Shown here: one piece after another, positions 9,733 to 18,376 of the stretch
Numbering within the stretch: the stretch's first letter is position 1
How the letters are laid out: every line of letters starts with the position of its first letter
Origin: Lentilitoribacter sp. Alg239-R112
Lineage (GTDB): Bacteria; Pseudomonadota; Alphaproteobacteria; Rhizobiales; Rhizobiaceae
Direction: 5' to 3'
DNA length: 64,000 nucleotides
Assembly: GCF_900537175.1 (NCBI RefSeq)
Contig: NZ_LS999833.1
Span: 2,631,249 to 2,695,248 of the forward strand
Made by a program: the position numbers and the translations under genes
The notes under the pieces: generated by a model
Database searches by the model: none
What the model was told of the DNA's origin: nothing
What the model saw: the letters and a program-made list of their open reading frames with translations, nothing else

Positions 9733-10483
9733 TTTGCCCCTCCATAATTTCGCGAACATCATCTTCTACCATGTCCATGATCTTCGTCATGATTTCAGCT
9801 GCAGACTCTCCATCTCTCTCGGTGATGGCGCGCGCGAGGTCAGGGTGAAGTGGAATAGTTTCCAGACCAAGATGCGGCTGACCAAAAGGTGTTTCATAAA
9901 TGGCGTTAAACCCCTCTTGAATTTGCCTGATCAATTGTTCAAATAATGGATTTCCAGATGCTTCATGGATTGCCCTATGAAAACGATGATCGGCAGCTCG
10001 CCAATCTTCGCCAGCCTCATAAGCAGCCATTAATTCTGCAACTCTTGCAAGGATAACGCGCGATTGTTGCGTCGTAACGTTTCGAGCAGCAACCCGCACA
10101 GCTTCGATCTCAAGGGGGCGTCGAACAGCATGTGTTCTAAGAAGGCTCTCAGCCTCCAGTTTCAACGTAACAGGCAAATGAATATCTTTAGAAGACACCT
10201 CAGCAGCAAGCCGTGTTCCTGCCTTCTTGTTGCGTGTAACGATGCCCATATTTTGCCAAGCAATCAACGCTTCGCGAACCTTCGAGCGCCCGACATTGAG
10301 CTTCTTGGCAATATCAACTTCTGGAGGCAACCGATCGCCGATCCCAAGCTCCGCACGCTCAATCATGCGTGAAAGTGCCTCAAGCACATCCCGATTTTTA
10401 TCTGAGCTTTCAAGATGCACAAGGGCATTTGTGGCAGCAGAATCTAGAGTTGTTTTTTTGCGGGTTAGTTCAGACACTCTCAA
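9725..10483 (-). CDS. FadR-type (FCD) GntR transcriptional regulator
   Basis: A 252-residue regulator: winged helix at about 35-100 (IGDRLPPEVDIAKKLNVGRSKVREAL, seen as GDRLPPE and NVGRSKVREAL) and an all-helical FCD ligand domain with the metal-site histidines in DHRFHRAIHEASGNPLF. It is the first gene of the seven-gene operon down to 2025 and overlaps the PLP lyase gene by 8 bases, so it is very likely an autoregulated local repressor. A palindrome AATGT-ATG-ACATT at 10539-10551 upstream fits the FCD operator pattern. The inducer is unknown. Confidence 0.92.
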   Translation of the reverse strand: MRVSELTRKKTTLDSAATNALVHLESSDKNRDVLEALSRMIERAELGIGDRLPPEVDIAKKLNVGRSKVREALIAWQNMGIVTRNKKAGTRLAAEVSSKDIHLPVTLKLEAESLLRTHAVRRPLEIEAVRVAARNVTTQQSRVILARVAELMAAYEAGEDWRAADHRFHRAIHEASGNPLFEQLIRQIQEGFNAIYETPFGQPHLGLETIPLHPDLARAITERDGESAAEIMTKIMDMVEDDVREIMEGQNV

Positions 10484-10538
10484 TCCTCAAAATCTGTAGT
10501 ACTGAAACCTTACACATAATGTCACACAAAATCAACAT

Positions 10539-10551
10539 AATGTATGACATT
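10539..10551. promoter_or_regulatory. Probable GntR/FCD operator palindrome
   Basis: The 13 bases AATGT-ATG-ACATT form a perfect palindrome with a 3-base centre, matching the TnGTnnnACnA pattern bound by FCD-type GntR proteins. A second half-like copy (AATGTCACACA) lies about 20 bases nearer the gene at 10517-10527. The site is about 55 bases upstream of the regulator start, a good place for autorepression of the operon. Confidence 0.5.
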
Positions 10552-10625
10552 AAATTTACGCAATAATTTCATATGATTAAGAGAATTAGTGGTAAAATTC
10601 GAAATGAATTGAGAATCTACATAAA

Positions 10626-10667
10626 GGCAAAACTCCCCAAGGTGACATACGACACCATGGGGAGTTT
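10626..10667 (-). terminator. Intrinsic terminator after RTX-like gene
   Basis: Read on the minus strand, arms AACTCCCCA and TGGGGAGTT (10658-10666 and 10631-10639) enclose a loop that itself contains GGTG/CACC pairing, and TTTTGCC follows. It lies about 50 bases past the stop of the RTX-like gene and separates it from the GntR operon. Confidence 0.75.
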
Positions 10668-10719
10668 GTGACTTAAACTAAATGAATGTTACAGTAGCGA
10701 CTGCAAACTAGAAGTTGGA

Positions 10720-13179
10720 CTATCCAACAAAGCAATCTTCGAGAATAACTTCCTTGTTCATTTCTTCATTAAGATTTACCAATTCATCTTGATTTTGAGT
10801 AGATTCAGCAAACCAAACATCTTCACTAAGGATAGTCTCACCATTAACTTCAGCAGTAGACTGCATCAATTCACGGCCTTCATCATCAAGAACGATTTTC
10901 ATATCAGTTGAGATTGAAGATACACCAGCTTCTTTTGCTGTCTGCATTTCACCATCTTCAAGAACCGCATCACCATCATCTATCCAGAGGCCAAGGCCTT
11001 CAAGCTCAACGCCGGAAACCATACCGTCACCGTCTTTATCGAAAACTTTCAGCTTTTCATAACCGTTGGCATATTTACCACCTTCGTCTCCAAAAAGAGC
11101 AGAACCATCGATTGAACCATTTTCGCCAACCTTCGAAAGATCAACCAAAATGCCGTCGCCTGAACCATCAACCCATTCAATTGTATCAAGTTCACCATCA
11201 GCATCTATATCGAACTGAACTGTGTTAACAACTTCATCATCAACATCTTTTTGATGAGAAGACGTTTCACCCGTTACTCCAATTTCACCGTCGCCGTTAA
11301 GATCAAGGACAATTGGCGAGACGCTTGCTTTATGATCTTTAATTGTGACTTCCAGGCAATTATCTTTAACAAGACAATCTCCGACACTTTCAACTGATAA
11401 TGTGAAAGTTTCGTTTCCTTCCACATCGCCGTTCGAGCCTTTATTTGTCTTAGCACCAACTTCAACTTCTTTGTTGGCTTGTATAGAGAAGGCTTCAGAT
11501 GTCTTTTCACCAGCTTTAACAAGAACTTTTACCGTGTCACCACTGACAATCTCACCGTCAGAATCGTAGACCAGAAAGTCATGAACAAGATTATCTACAC
11601 CAACAATATTGTCACGAGCGTTGCCATCACCGTCAGTATTTCCAGTTCTATAAATTTTGTCGTTGAGCCATACCTTTTCAACATTTTTCTGTTGAGTTTG
11701 GTTGGTCGTGTAATAAATTACATCTTCACCTTTAATGGTTCCAGGATTGAAAGGCTGACCATTTTTTACGTTTGGACCATAATAGACATTAAAATCTTTG
11801 TAACCTGTGCCGTCAGTTTGCTGTGCCGTATCGGAACCAATTTTCACTGTCACCCATGTATCTTCAGTAACAACTTCATCCAGTTTAACGGTGTATTCTT
11901 TAGGTGCATTGGTAAGACCTTCCCAGATCATGCTGCTACCTTCAATCTCAGCGCAAACCTCCTCTGGTTCTGGCGAACAAACGTCTTCTATGGAATACCA
12001 TTTACATTCACCTTTAAACCAAAAACCGCCAATGTCGGATATAGTATCCATGCCGCCATCTGGCTTGGTCACAGAAAAAGTTCCATCACCGTTATCAGTA
12101 AATATGTACTCGGAACGTGCACCATCATAATCGATCTGATTATAACCGGCATCACCACCATTGATCACATCATTGCCTTCAGACCCGTTGATGACATCAA
12201 CACCTTCGCCCGCATTAATTGTATCATCACCATCCGTACCAGATAGATAATCGTCTCCGTCAGTTCCCTCAATCGGGCCGCCAGTGTTTCCACCGTCAGT
12301 GTCAGATAGGACTTCTGAAAGTGGTTTCCACTCTTGAGAACCTTTAAACCAAAAACCATCAATATTTTTCAGTGTATCTATGCCACCATCGGGCTTAACC
12401 ACTGTGACCGAACCATCGTCATTTTTTGTAAATGTATAGTCAGAGGCTGCACCATCATAATCAACCTGATCATATTCAGCTCCGCCACCATCGATGTTAT
12501 CGTTGCCTTTAGAGCCATTGATGACATCTACACCGCCGCCTGATGAGATATCATCATTAGCATCTGTTCCATCGATATAATCATCTTCTGGGCCGCCGAT
12601 AATAATATTATTTCCAACTGCAACAACTGGAATGTCATCCGCAAATACAAGTTCAATCGCATCAAGATCACGAAACTCAACAGTTTCCACATCACGCAGT
12701 GTGTCAGATGTACCGTCCGGCTTAACAACAGTAATGTCGCCTTCTACATTACGTGTAAGCGTATAATCGCTTGATCGGCCTAAATATTGTACACTATCGT
12801 CGCCAGCACCAGCTTCATATATGTCATTGCCCGTGTCTGCAATGAACCTATCATTTCCGTCAGTTCCGGTAAATGTTTCATCATCATTGTTTGTGGCCAG
12901 AACATCGCTTAAAGGCATCCAAACACCTGCGTCTACAAACCAAAAACCACCAATATTCGAGATGATATCAGTTCCGCCATTTGGCTTCTTTACTGTGACA
13001 GTACCATCATTATTTTGGGTGAATGTATAATCGCTTGGGGAACCTGCATAATCTATTTGATTATAACCAGCATCACCGCCATCAATGCGGTCATTACCCG
13101 CTGAGCCAATGAACACATCTTGAGCAGAAGTTCCATCCAGTGTGTCGTCAGAAGATGTGCCGTTTATTAAGTTTGTCAT
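10720..13179 (-). CDS. RTX-like secreted calcium-binding repeat protein
   Basis: An 819-residue, very acidic protein without a Sec signal peptide. Residues 1-400 hold short hemolysin-type nonapeptide stretches (GSAGNDRIDGG, GSKGNDNIDGG, GSEGNDVINGG) each leading into a module of about 65 residues ending in (I/D)GGFWF...SDVL; four copies occur at about 30-94, 119-172, 228-292 and 338-400, the second the most divergent. Residues 410-615 look beta-rich, possibly Calx-beta-like. Residues 620-745 carry EF-hand/dockerin-like DxDxDG loops (DLNGDGEIG, DIDADGELD, DKDGDGMVS). A GAGG ribosome site precedes ATG 13179. Divergence from a type I secretion pair strongly suggests it is their substrate. Function after export (adhesin, matrix, enzyme carrier) is not known; no catalytic domain is seen. 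Confidence 0.85.
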   Translation of the reverse strand: MTNLINGTSSDDTLDGTSAQDVFIGSAGNDRIDGGDAGYNQIDYAGSPSDYTFTQNNDGTVTVKKPNGGTDIISNIGGFWFVDAGVWMPLSDVLATNNDDETFTGTDGNDRFIADTGNDIYEAGAGDDSVQYLGRSSDYTLTRNVEGDITVVKPDGTSDTLRDVETVEFRDLDAIELVFADDIPVVAVGNNIIIGGPEDDYIDGTDANDDISSGGGVDVINGSKGNDNIDGGGAEYDQVDYDGAASDYTFTKNDDGSVTVVKPDGGIDTLKNIDGFWFKGSQEWKPLSEVLSDTDGGNTGGPIEGTDGDDYLSGTDGDDTINAGEGVDVINGSEGNDVINGGDAGYNQIDYDGARSEYIFTDNGDGTFSVTKPDGGMDTISDIGGFWFKGECKWYSIEDVCSPEPEEVCAEIEGSSMIWEGLTNAPKEYTVKLDEVVTEDTWVTVKIGSDTAQQTDGTGYKDFNVYYGPNVKNGQPFNPGTIKGEDVIYYTTNQTQQKNVEKVWLNDKIYRTGNTDGDGNARDNIVGVDNLVHDFLVYDSDGEIVSGDTVKVLVKAGEKTSEAFSIQANKEVEVGAKTNKGSNGDVEGNETFTLSVESVGDCLVKDNCLEVTIKDHKASVSPIVLDLNGDGEIGVTGETSSHQKDVDDEVVNTVQFDIDADGELDTIEWVDGSGDGILVDLSKVGENGSIDGSALFGDEGGKYANGYEKLKVFDKDGDGMVSGVELEGLGLWIDDGDAVLEDGEMQTAKEAGVSSISTDMKIVLDDEGRELMQSTAEVNGETILSEDVWFAESTQNQDELVNLNEEMNKEVILEDCFVG
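11980..13092 (-). repeat. Four tandem-spaced ~65-residue modules in RTX-like protein
   Basis: In-frame repeats at 12898-13092, 12664-12825, 12304-12498 and 11980-12168. Each starts with a glycine-rich Ca-binding turn, then Q(I/V)DY.G..S(D/E)Y.F, a DG(T/S)..V.KP(D/N)GG segment and GGFWF or an equivalent. Copies 1, 3 and 4 are close; copy 2 is degenerate and lacks the FWF end. They are protein-level repeats, not a CRISPR or mobile element. Confidence 0.8.
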
Positions 13180-13584
13180 AGGAGCCTCAAATTGAATTTT
13201 GAATTTAAGGGTTTATTTCACAAAAAAACGAGCCTGTGTGTTTAAGCTGTTGTTAACTTTAACACATAAAAGTTGAATTAAATCCGAACGATAGCTCAAA
13301 CATCACAAGCACAACTAACTTTAGAAACAATCCACTTTACCAAAAACATTACACACATCGTTTGAATGGCTAACCTTTGAATTATCACCGGGATCAGTAA
13401 CCCACTCATAACTTTAATCTATTTTCAGACAATCACAGCTCACAGAGCTTCCGCGCGGGAACATTTGAAGTGACCGAAGAGCAGTAATCAACATTGTTTG
13501 CAATATTTAGCTCATGACATCTCGGTTACTCTTTTTTATACCTTTTGCGCTATAAACACCTGCATATGTTGTAGGAGTAGTGTT
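13180..13584. promoter_or_regulatory. Divergent promoter region of type I secretion locus
   Basis: A 405-base gap between the divergent RTX-like gene and the secretion ABC gene. It must hold both promoters. The clearest structure is an inverted repeat TGTGTTTAAG / CTTTAACACA at 13237-13266, nine of ten pairs matching across a 10-base centre, about 60 bases upstream of the RTX-like start; it could be an operator. No RNA gene or conserved ORF is apparent. A longer in-frame reading of the ABC gene from TTG 13498 exists but lacks a ribosome site. Confidence 0.4.
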
Positions 13585-15294
13585 GTGGCGTTGTCTCAGG
13601 TCTGTCGACCACTGTTAGTTTTTTCAATATTTTCGAATCTTTTGATGTTGGCAGCCCCCCTACATATGTTGCAGATATACGATCGGGTTCTATCTTCAGG
13701 CAGTGCTGAGACACTCATCTATATCAGCCTCATTGCCGCAGTAGCGCTTACATTATTCGGTATATGCGAAATGATCCGTGCGCGCATAGCACAGCGCCTG
13801 TCAACCCAATTCACAGTGAAGCATGCGGATGCACTATTTGCCGGAATGACGGGTGGTGCGGTGCCGGTTGAAAAATCAAACGAGATCATGAGAAGCTTCA
13901 ACACAGTGCGAACTTTTCTTGCAAGTCGCTCCTTAATCAGCCTTTATGACGTCCCCTTTTCGCCCTTCTTTTTGCTGCTCCTGTATCTTTTGAATTTTCA
14001 GGTCGGCCTATTAACAACCATCGGCGCAGGTGTATTGATAGCAGTCGCTTGGCTAAACAAGAAACTGACCAAAGACAGCCAAAAAAAAGCATCACAAACT
14101 GGCACCGAGGCAATAGCGTTTGCCAGTGCAATTGCCAGTCGCTCTGAAGATATCCGCGCAATGGGGCTTCTGCCAGCACTTGTTGACCGTTGGGGTAATA
14201 TGATGGGCGCCGCCATAAACGCTGAAGATGCATCAGTGAAACAAAGCTCCTTCTTTATGGCTTTGAGTAAATCGACACGCCAGATCCTACAAATCACGAT
14301 AATGGCTTGGGGCGCATGGCTTGTTCTAAACGGCGACATGTCTGGCGGAATGATTTTCGCGGCATCAATGATTTCGGGCAAAGTGCTTCAACCCATTGAA
14401 CAAATGATTGGCAGCTGGGATGGTATTAATCGTGCACAAAGTGCGTATACTGACCTTGAAAAAGTTCTGTACGGTCAAGAAAACAAAATCGAGAAAATTA
14501 CTCAACCTGATCCTTCCGGTCACTTAACTATCAGTAACGTCTCTCTTACATTAGACGGTCAAGATAAAAGCCTTGATATTCTCAAAGACATAAATTTCAA
14601 AGTATCTCCAGGAGAATTACTGGCCATTATTGGTCCGTCTGGATCAGGGAAATCAACTCTGGCCCGCATTATTGCAGGTGCTGCATCACCATCAACAGGC
14701 GAGGTCATGTTAGATGGATGCGTTCAAAAGAACTGGCCAACGGAACAATGGGGGCGTTGGGTCGGTTATGTTGGACAGGAAATTTTGCTGTTTCCGGGAA
14801 CTGTCGCTGAAAACATTTCTCGCATGTCGAGCGATGAAAATGAAGCACAAATCATAAAAGCTGCACAGCTCGCCGGCGCGCACAATCTCATCAACTCATT
14901 CCCCGACGGATACATGACCAAAATCGGCGGTGACGGAGTTCGATTATCAGGTGGACAAAAGCAACGGATTGCGCTCGCGCGAGCTCTTTACAGTTCTCCC
15001 AAGCTTCTGATTTTGGATGAGCCAAATGCTCACCTGGATCAAGAAGGCGAAAATATATTAATGAAATCATTAAATCGGCTTAAAAAGTCAGGTGTAGCGA
15101 TCATCATCGTTACGCAACGCAGAAGCATTCTTAAAACTGCAAACAGAATAATGATGATCAAAGAGGGTCGACAAGTTCCACTTAATGCCAATTCTGAACG
15201 GCCAAAACCAAAAACTACCGCAAATGCCGGCGAACCTGCTCCATATTCAAGTATCGCAAGACCTTACCCCTATAGAAGTCCGAAGAGTGCCTGA
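13585..15294 (+). CDS. Type I secretion ABC transporter/permease (PrtD/HlyB family)
   Basis: A fused membrane-ATPase exporter of about 569 residues. The N-terminal half has five to six membrane helices with PLHMLQIYDRVLSSGS and DVPFSPFFLLLLYLL, hallmarks of PrtD-type exporters that lack a peptidase or C39-like domain. The ATPase half has Walker [10 protein letters not shown], signature LSGGQKQR and Walker B LLILDEPNAHLD. I chose GTG 13585 because TAGGAG lies 7 bases upstream and the protein then begins at the usual family position (LSQVCRPLLV); the upstream extension from TTG 13498 is cysteine-rich and unlike the family. It is followed without a gap by the membrane-fusion partner. No TolC-type outer-membrane gene is in the window. 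Confidence 0.9.
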   Translation: MALSQVCRPLLVFSIFSNLLMLAAPLHMLQIYDRVLSSGSAETLIYISLIAAVALTLFGICEMIRARIAQRLSTQFTVKHADALFAGMTGGAVPVEKSNEIMRSFNTVRTFLASRSLISLYDVPFSPFFLLLLYLLNFQVGLLTTIGAGVLIAVAWLNKKLTKDSQKKASQTGTEAIAFASAIASRSEDIRAMGLLPALVDRWGNMMGAAINAEDASVKQSSFFMALSKSTRQILQITIMAWGAWLVLNGDMSGGMIFAASMISGKVLQPIEQMIGSWDGINRAQSAYTDLEKVLYGQENKIEKITQPDPSGHLTISNVSLTLDGQDKSLDILKDINFKVSPGELLAIIGPSGSGKSTLARIIAGAASPSTGEVMLDGCVQKNWPTEQWGRWVGYVGQEILLFPGTVAENISRMSSDENEAQIIKAAQLAGAHNLINSFPDGYMTKIGGDGVRLSGGQKQRIALARALYSSPKLLILDEPNAHLDQEGENILMKSLNRLKKSGVAIIIVTQRRSILKTANRIMMIKEGRQVPLNANSERPKPKTTANAGEPAPYSSIARPYPYRSPKSA

Positions 15295-15295
15295 T

Positions 15296-16729
15296 ATGAA
15301 AATCGTAAAGCAGCTCAGAGATCGGTTCACCGACTATCGAAGGAATGATAAATCATCATCCGAAAAGGCATTGCTTCAACCTCATGTAGGACATGAGTCC
15401 AAGAAACTAAACTGGAAAGATAATGTTTCAGCGGAAACAGCATCAATTTCCAGAAGAGGCTACATCGCTGTTGGAGTTACACTTTTTATATTTGTTTTGT
15501 GGGGAAGCTTCTCATCAATATCCGGTGCAGTGATCGCAAATGGGAAAATCATAATTGCCGGACAAAATAAATTGCTCCAACATCCAACCGGTGGTGTTGT
15601 AAGGCAAATCAGTGCCAAGGATGGCGCCTTTTTAAACAAAGGCGATCTAGTCGCCATAATCGATCCATCCGAAGCCATCTCCCAGCTTGCTCAGCTCCGC
15701 GCACGTAAAGACGTGTTAATTGCAACACAGAACAGAATTCGTTCTTCCCAAGTGGGCAGAATAGAAACGGCTAACCTTCGAGGTGAAACTTTCTATGGAA
15801 ATCTGCGAGGCGGCATTTATACAGAAGATAAAACCTACAACGAAGGGATATATCTCGCACAAATTGCAGAACTTAATGCAAGTTCTAACCTGCTCAGCCG
15901 GGAATTGTCAGCCCTCAAAAATCAACTATCTGCCCTGGAAAGCGAATATATAAGTGTTGGAAATCAAGCGGAACGAAATGAGCAACAGCTCGCACTTTTA
16001 AGTAAACAACTCAAAAACCTCAACACATTGAGAAACAGCGGATCCATCGCAGAAAACCAGGTTTGGCAGATTGAATCGCAGCGATTGACGACATTAGCAC
16101 GTCTTGATGAGCTAAAAGGCAGCTCCATTTCGCTTGTTAGTAGAATGGATGAAGTTGAGGATAGGATTGCTGTTCTAAAAGCAACCCGCAAACAAGACAA
16201 TTCTAGAGAACTCACAGATGTGTTATCAGAACTTGGCAGTATTAAAGAGCGGATCGAAGCGGCTGAGCGGGCGGTCGAATACTCTGAAATAAGAGCACCA
16301 GTTTCCGGTACGCTAACGAACCTAACGGCCAATACAATCGGCGGCGTCATAAATTCATCCGATATAATCGCCGAGATTGTGCCTTCTGGATCACCAGTAC
16401 AAGTCGAAGCAAGAATAATGCCCACGGACGTTGCATCGGTCTATATTGATCAAAATGCACGCGTGGTAATAACAGCATTTAATGCACGTCTTGTAGATCC
16501 TATCGATGGTAGGGTTAACTACATCTCAGCTGACTCTCAAATTGATCCCAGTACTGGTGAAACATATTTTACCGCACGCATTTCATTGCAACCTGATCAA
16601 GAGACTATCAGCCGTGTTCAAGCAGGTATGTACTCGCAAGTTTTCATAGAAACTGAAGCACGCAGCTTCTTCTCTTATGCACTACAACCTATCACAGACA
16701 GTTTTAGAAAAGCATTCCGAGAGAAGTAA
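15296..16729 (+). CDS. HlyD-family type I secretion membrane-fusion protein
   Basis: A 477-residue periplasmic adaptor. One membrane helix lies near residues 55-75 (GYIAVGVTLFIFVLWG), then a biotinyl-lipoyl-like half (NKLLQHPTGGVVRQI), a long coiled coil from about 140 to 320, the second lipoyl half (YSEIRAPVSGTLTNL) and a C-terminal barrel (GMYSQVFIETEARS). I prefer ATG 15296, one base after the stop of the ABC gene, to the longer frame from 15185, which would overlap that gene by 110 bases. It bridges the ABC exporter and an outer-membrane channel, which must be encoded elsewhere. Confidence 0.9.
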   Translation: MKIVKQLRDRFTDYRRNDKSSSEKALLQPHVGHESKKLNWKDNVSAETASISRRGYIAVGVTLFIFVLWGSFSSISGAVIANGKIIIAGQNKLLQHPTGGVVRQISAKDGAFLNKGDLVAIIDPSEAISQLAQLRARKDVLIATQNRIRSSQVGRIETANLRGETFYGNLRGGIYTEDKTYNEGIYLAQIAELNASSNLLSRELSALKNQLSALESEYISVGNQAERNEQQLALLSKQLKNLNTLRNSGSIAENQVWQIESQRLTTLARLDELKGSSISLVSRMDEVEDRIAVLKATRKQDNSRELTDVLSELGSIKERIEAAERAVEYSEIRAPVSGTLTNLTANTIGGVINSSDIIAEIVPSGSPVQVEARIMPTDVASVYIDQNARVVITAFNARLVDPIDGRVNYISADSQIDPSTGETYFTARISLQPDQETISRVQAGMYSQVFIETEARSFFSYALQPITDSFRKAFREK

Positions 16730-16807
16730 CCTGTTACGCGAACCAACGGTTACCCCGACATATTGAACGAATTCAAGTGCCTGAACTTCATCTCATAAAT
16801 TCGGTCT

Positions 16808-18313
16808 CTAATGCAGTGTAGATATTTTTCCACACTCAAAGTAGCATTGAAATTTAGAGCCTGATTTCCAACAACCAGCCCAACCACGCCAAGCAGATGC
16901 ATCTCGCATATCCGCTTTACATAATCGCGTCATGCAAGCCCACTCACCAGATTTACATCCGCGAGGCGCTCCATTGGTTATGACTTTCAAACTAGTTTGT
17001 AGATAACGATTACTTGTTGGAGTTGGGCGGTTTCCACCAGAAGATTTAGCAAGCTCTATCACAAATTCCAAACCAAGTTTTGCAAACCTGGTTTGGTGTG
17101 CACCAGTACTATCCATTACCGAAACCCTATCACGGGGAGAGTGTATCGCTCTATTATATTCTGAAAAAGCGCTTTCAAAAGGAAAGGCTGCAGGGAATTG
17201 ATGCCTATTCCAAGATGCATGATCAGAACACGCATACCCACATTGGGTATCTGCATATGTAATCCTATGTGCTCCATTCGCATTATACGTACGGATCAGG
17301 CGACGTAGAAAATTGGTCGCATTGGGGTTAACATTATCAGTCACAAAATACATATCTCGATTTGAACCACGAAATCCCGTCATATCAAACTGCAACACAC
17401 CAACGACATTGCGGTTTTCTCGACGATAACGCGCCGCAATATCACCTGAACCACGAAGGCCAACTTCTTCAGCGGCATAAGCCATGAATTGGATTGTCCG
17501 TTTAGGTCGAAAATTCATTTGTGTTAAAACTCTCAAAACTTCACTGACAACAGCAATACCGGAACCATTATCGTCAGCCCCGGGTGCATCATTGTGGTCA
17601 TTAGCATTCATCGAATCCAGGTGACCACCAATCACGACAATTTCGTTTGGTTTTTCACTCCCGCGTATTGTTGCAACAACACTGTCCTGTAACCAGGAGT
17701 GACCAATTCGCTCTACGCTGAAATCACCCCGCCCTGCACCATATCCATTCCACAATGCTTGCACACGTATTGCAGCCTCCTGCCCACCAGAGGTTTGGTA
17801 ATGACGTGTTCCTAGGTTCTCCATTTGTCGGATTGTTGATATAATCGTTGAAGGTTGCACCAAGCCAAGCGCACGATTAACTGGGATTGCCTGATCCAGA
17901 GGCTCATTGAATATGCCAACAGCATGGGTGAAATCGGACTGATAAACTGGATTATTTAGCTCAGAAAGCGCAGCTTCACGGCTTTCATGAACAGTATAGC
18001 CACCGCAACGGTTGAACTTTTCATGCATTGTCTCGTGCAAGAATGGCGTTAGGTTTGGCTCTATACGCGCTATGGTACGACCATTTTCCTCAGTATTAAT
18101 AGCAAAAAGAGGCGCGTCATTTACATCTATAAATTTGCTCGCTAAATCGTTAGTCAACGCCTGTGCCGCATCCGTACCCATAACGATCCATTCTTCGGCA
18201 TTCGAATTTATACCCTGATCCTCGCCATTTTGCGCTATGGCCTGCCCCATGCCATTCAAAACAATTCCACAAAAAACTGCGGCTATATATAATCTACTTC
18301 GCATAACAACCAC
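16808..18313 (-). CDS. Secreted M28-family zinc aminopeptidase with C-terminal six-Cys domain
   Basis: A 501-residue exported peptidase. Signal peptide ends near GMGQAIAQ. The M28 catalytic core shows all metal ligands in order: IGGHLDS, GADDNGSG, AAEEVGLRGSG, LQFDMTG and the final His in RAIHSPRD. The closest known type is Vibrio-style leucine aminopeptidase. After a Ser/Pro/Thr linker (SSGGNRPTPTS) residues 435-501 form a 67-residue domain with six cysteines and the core WRGWAGCWK, shared with the two upstream neighbours. Enzyme class is confident. The C-terminal domain could bind a substrate or surface, or serve in sorting; no function is known to me. Confidence 0.88.
   Translation of the reverse strand: MVVMRSRLYIAAVFCGIVLNGMGQAIAQNGEDQGINSNAEEWIVMGTDAAQALTNDLASKFIDVNDAPLFAINTEENGRTIARIEPNLTPFLHETMHEKFNRCGGYTVHESREAALSELNNPVYQSDFTHAVGIFNEPLDQAIPVNRALGLVQPSTIISTIRQMENLGTRHYQTSGGQEAAIRVQALWNGYGAGRGDFSVERIGHSWLQDSVVATIRGSEKPNEIVVIGGHLDSMNANDHNDAPGADDNGSGIAVVSEVLRVLTQMNFRPKRTIQFMAYAAEEVGLRGSGDIAARYRRENRNVVGVLQFDMTGFRGSNRDMYFVTDNVNPNATNFLRRLIRTYNANGAHRITYADTQCGYACSDHASWNRHQFPAAFPFESAFSEYNRAIHSPRDRVSVMDSTGAHQTRFAKLGLEFVIELAKSSGGNRPTPTSNRYLQTSLKVITNGAPRGCKSGEWACMTRLCKADMRDASAWRGWAGCWKSGSKFQCYFECGKISTLH
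16811..17011 (-). repeat. Six-Cys C-terminal domain, copy 1 (M28 peptidase)
   Basis: Codons 435-501 of the M28 peptidase. The 67-residue domain aligns without gaps to the copies in the M4 peptidase (42 of 67 identical by hand count) and the small secreted protein (45 of 67). All six cysteines are conserved. Confidence 0.9.
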
Positions 18314-18332
18314 CTTTGATCTTAGAAACTAA

Positions 18333-18363
18333 AATAGAAAAGGCCCGGCAATTTTGCCGAGCC
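18333..18363 (-). terminator. Intrinsic terminator after M4 peptidase gene
   Basis: On the minus strand GGCTCGGCAA and TTGCCGGGCC pair (one mismatch) around AA, followed by TTTTCTATTTT. It lies just past the M4 peptidase stop and 20 bases before the M28 start, so the M28 gene probably has its own promoter or relies on read-through. Confidence 0.8.
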
Positions 18364-18376
18364 CCACCCTGGGAGG

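Noticed and set aside
11479..12246. 255-residue plus-strand frame antisense to the RTX-like gene
   Set aside because: It mirrors the repeat-rich coding strand, has low complexity and no family features; the opposite frame has a ribosome site and clear domain structure.
11980..13092. Regular repeats that could suggest a CRISPR array or tandem DNA repeat
   Set aside because: The period is about 200-350 bases, in frame, with protein-level rather than DNA-level identity; these are RTX-type modules.
13498..13584. N-terminal extension of the type I secretion ABC gene from TTG 13498
   Set aside because: No ribosome site, an odd cysteine-rich sequence and no family equivalent; GTG 13585 has a good site and the expected length.
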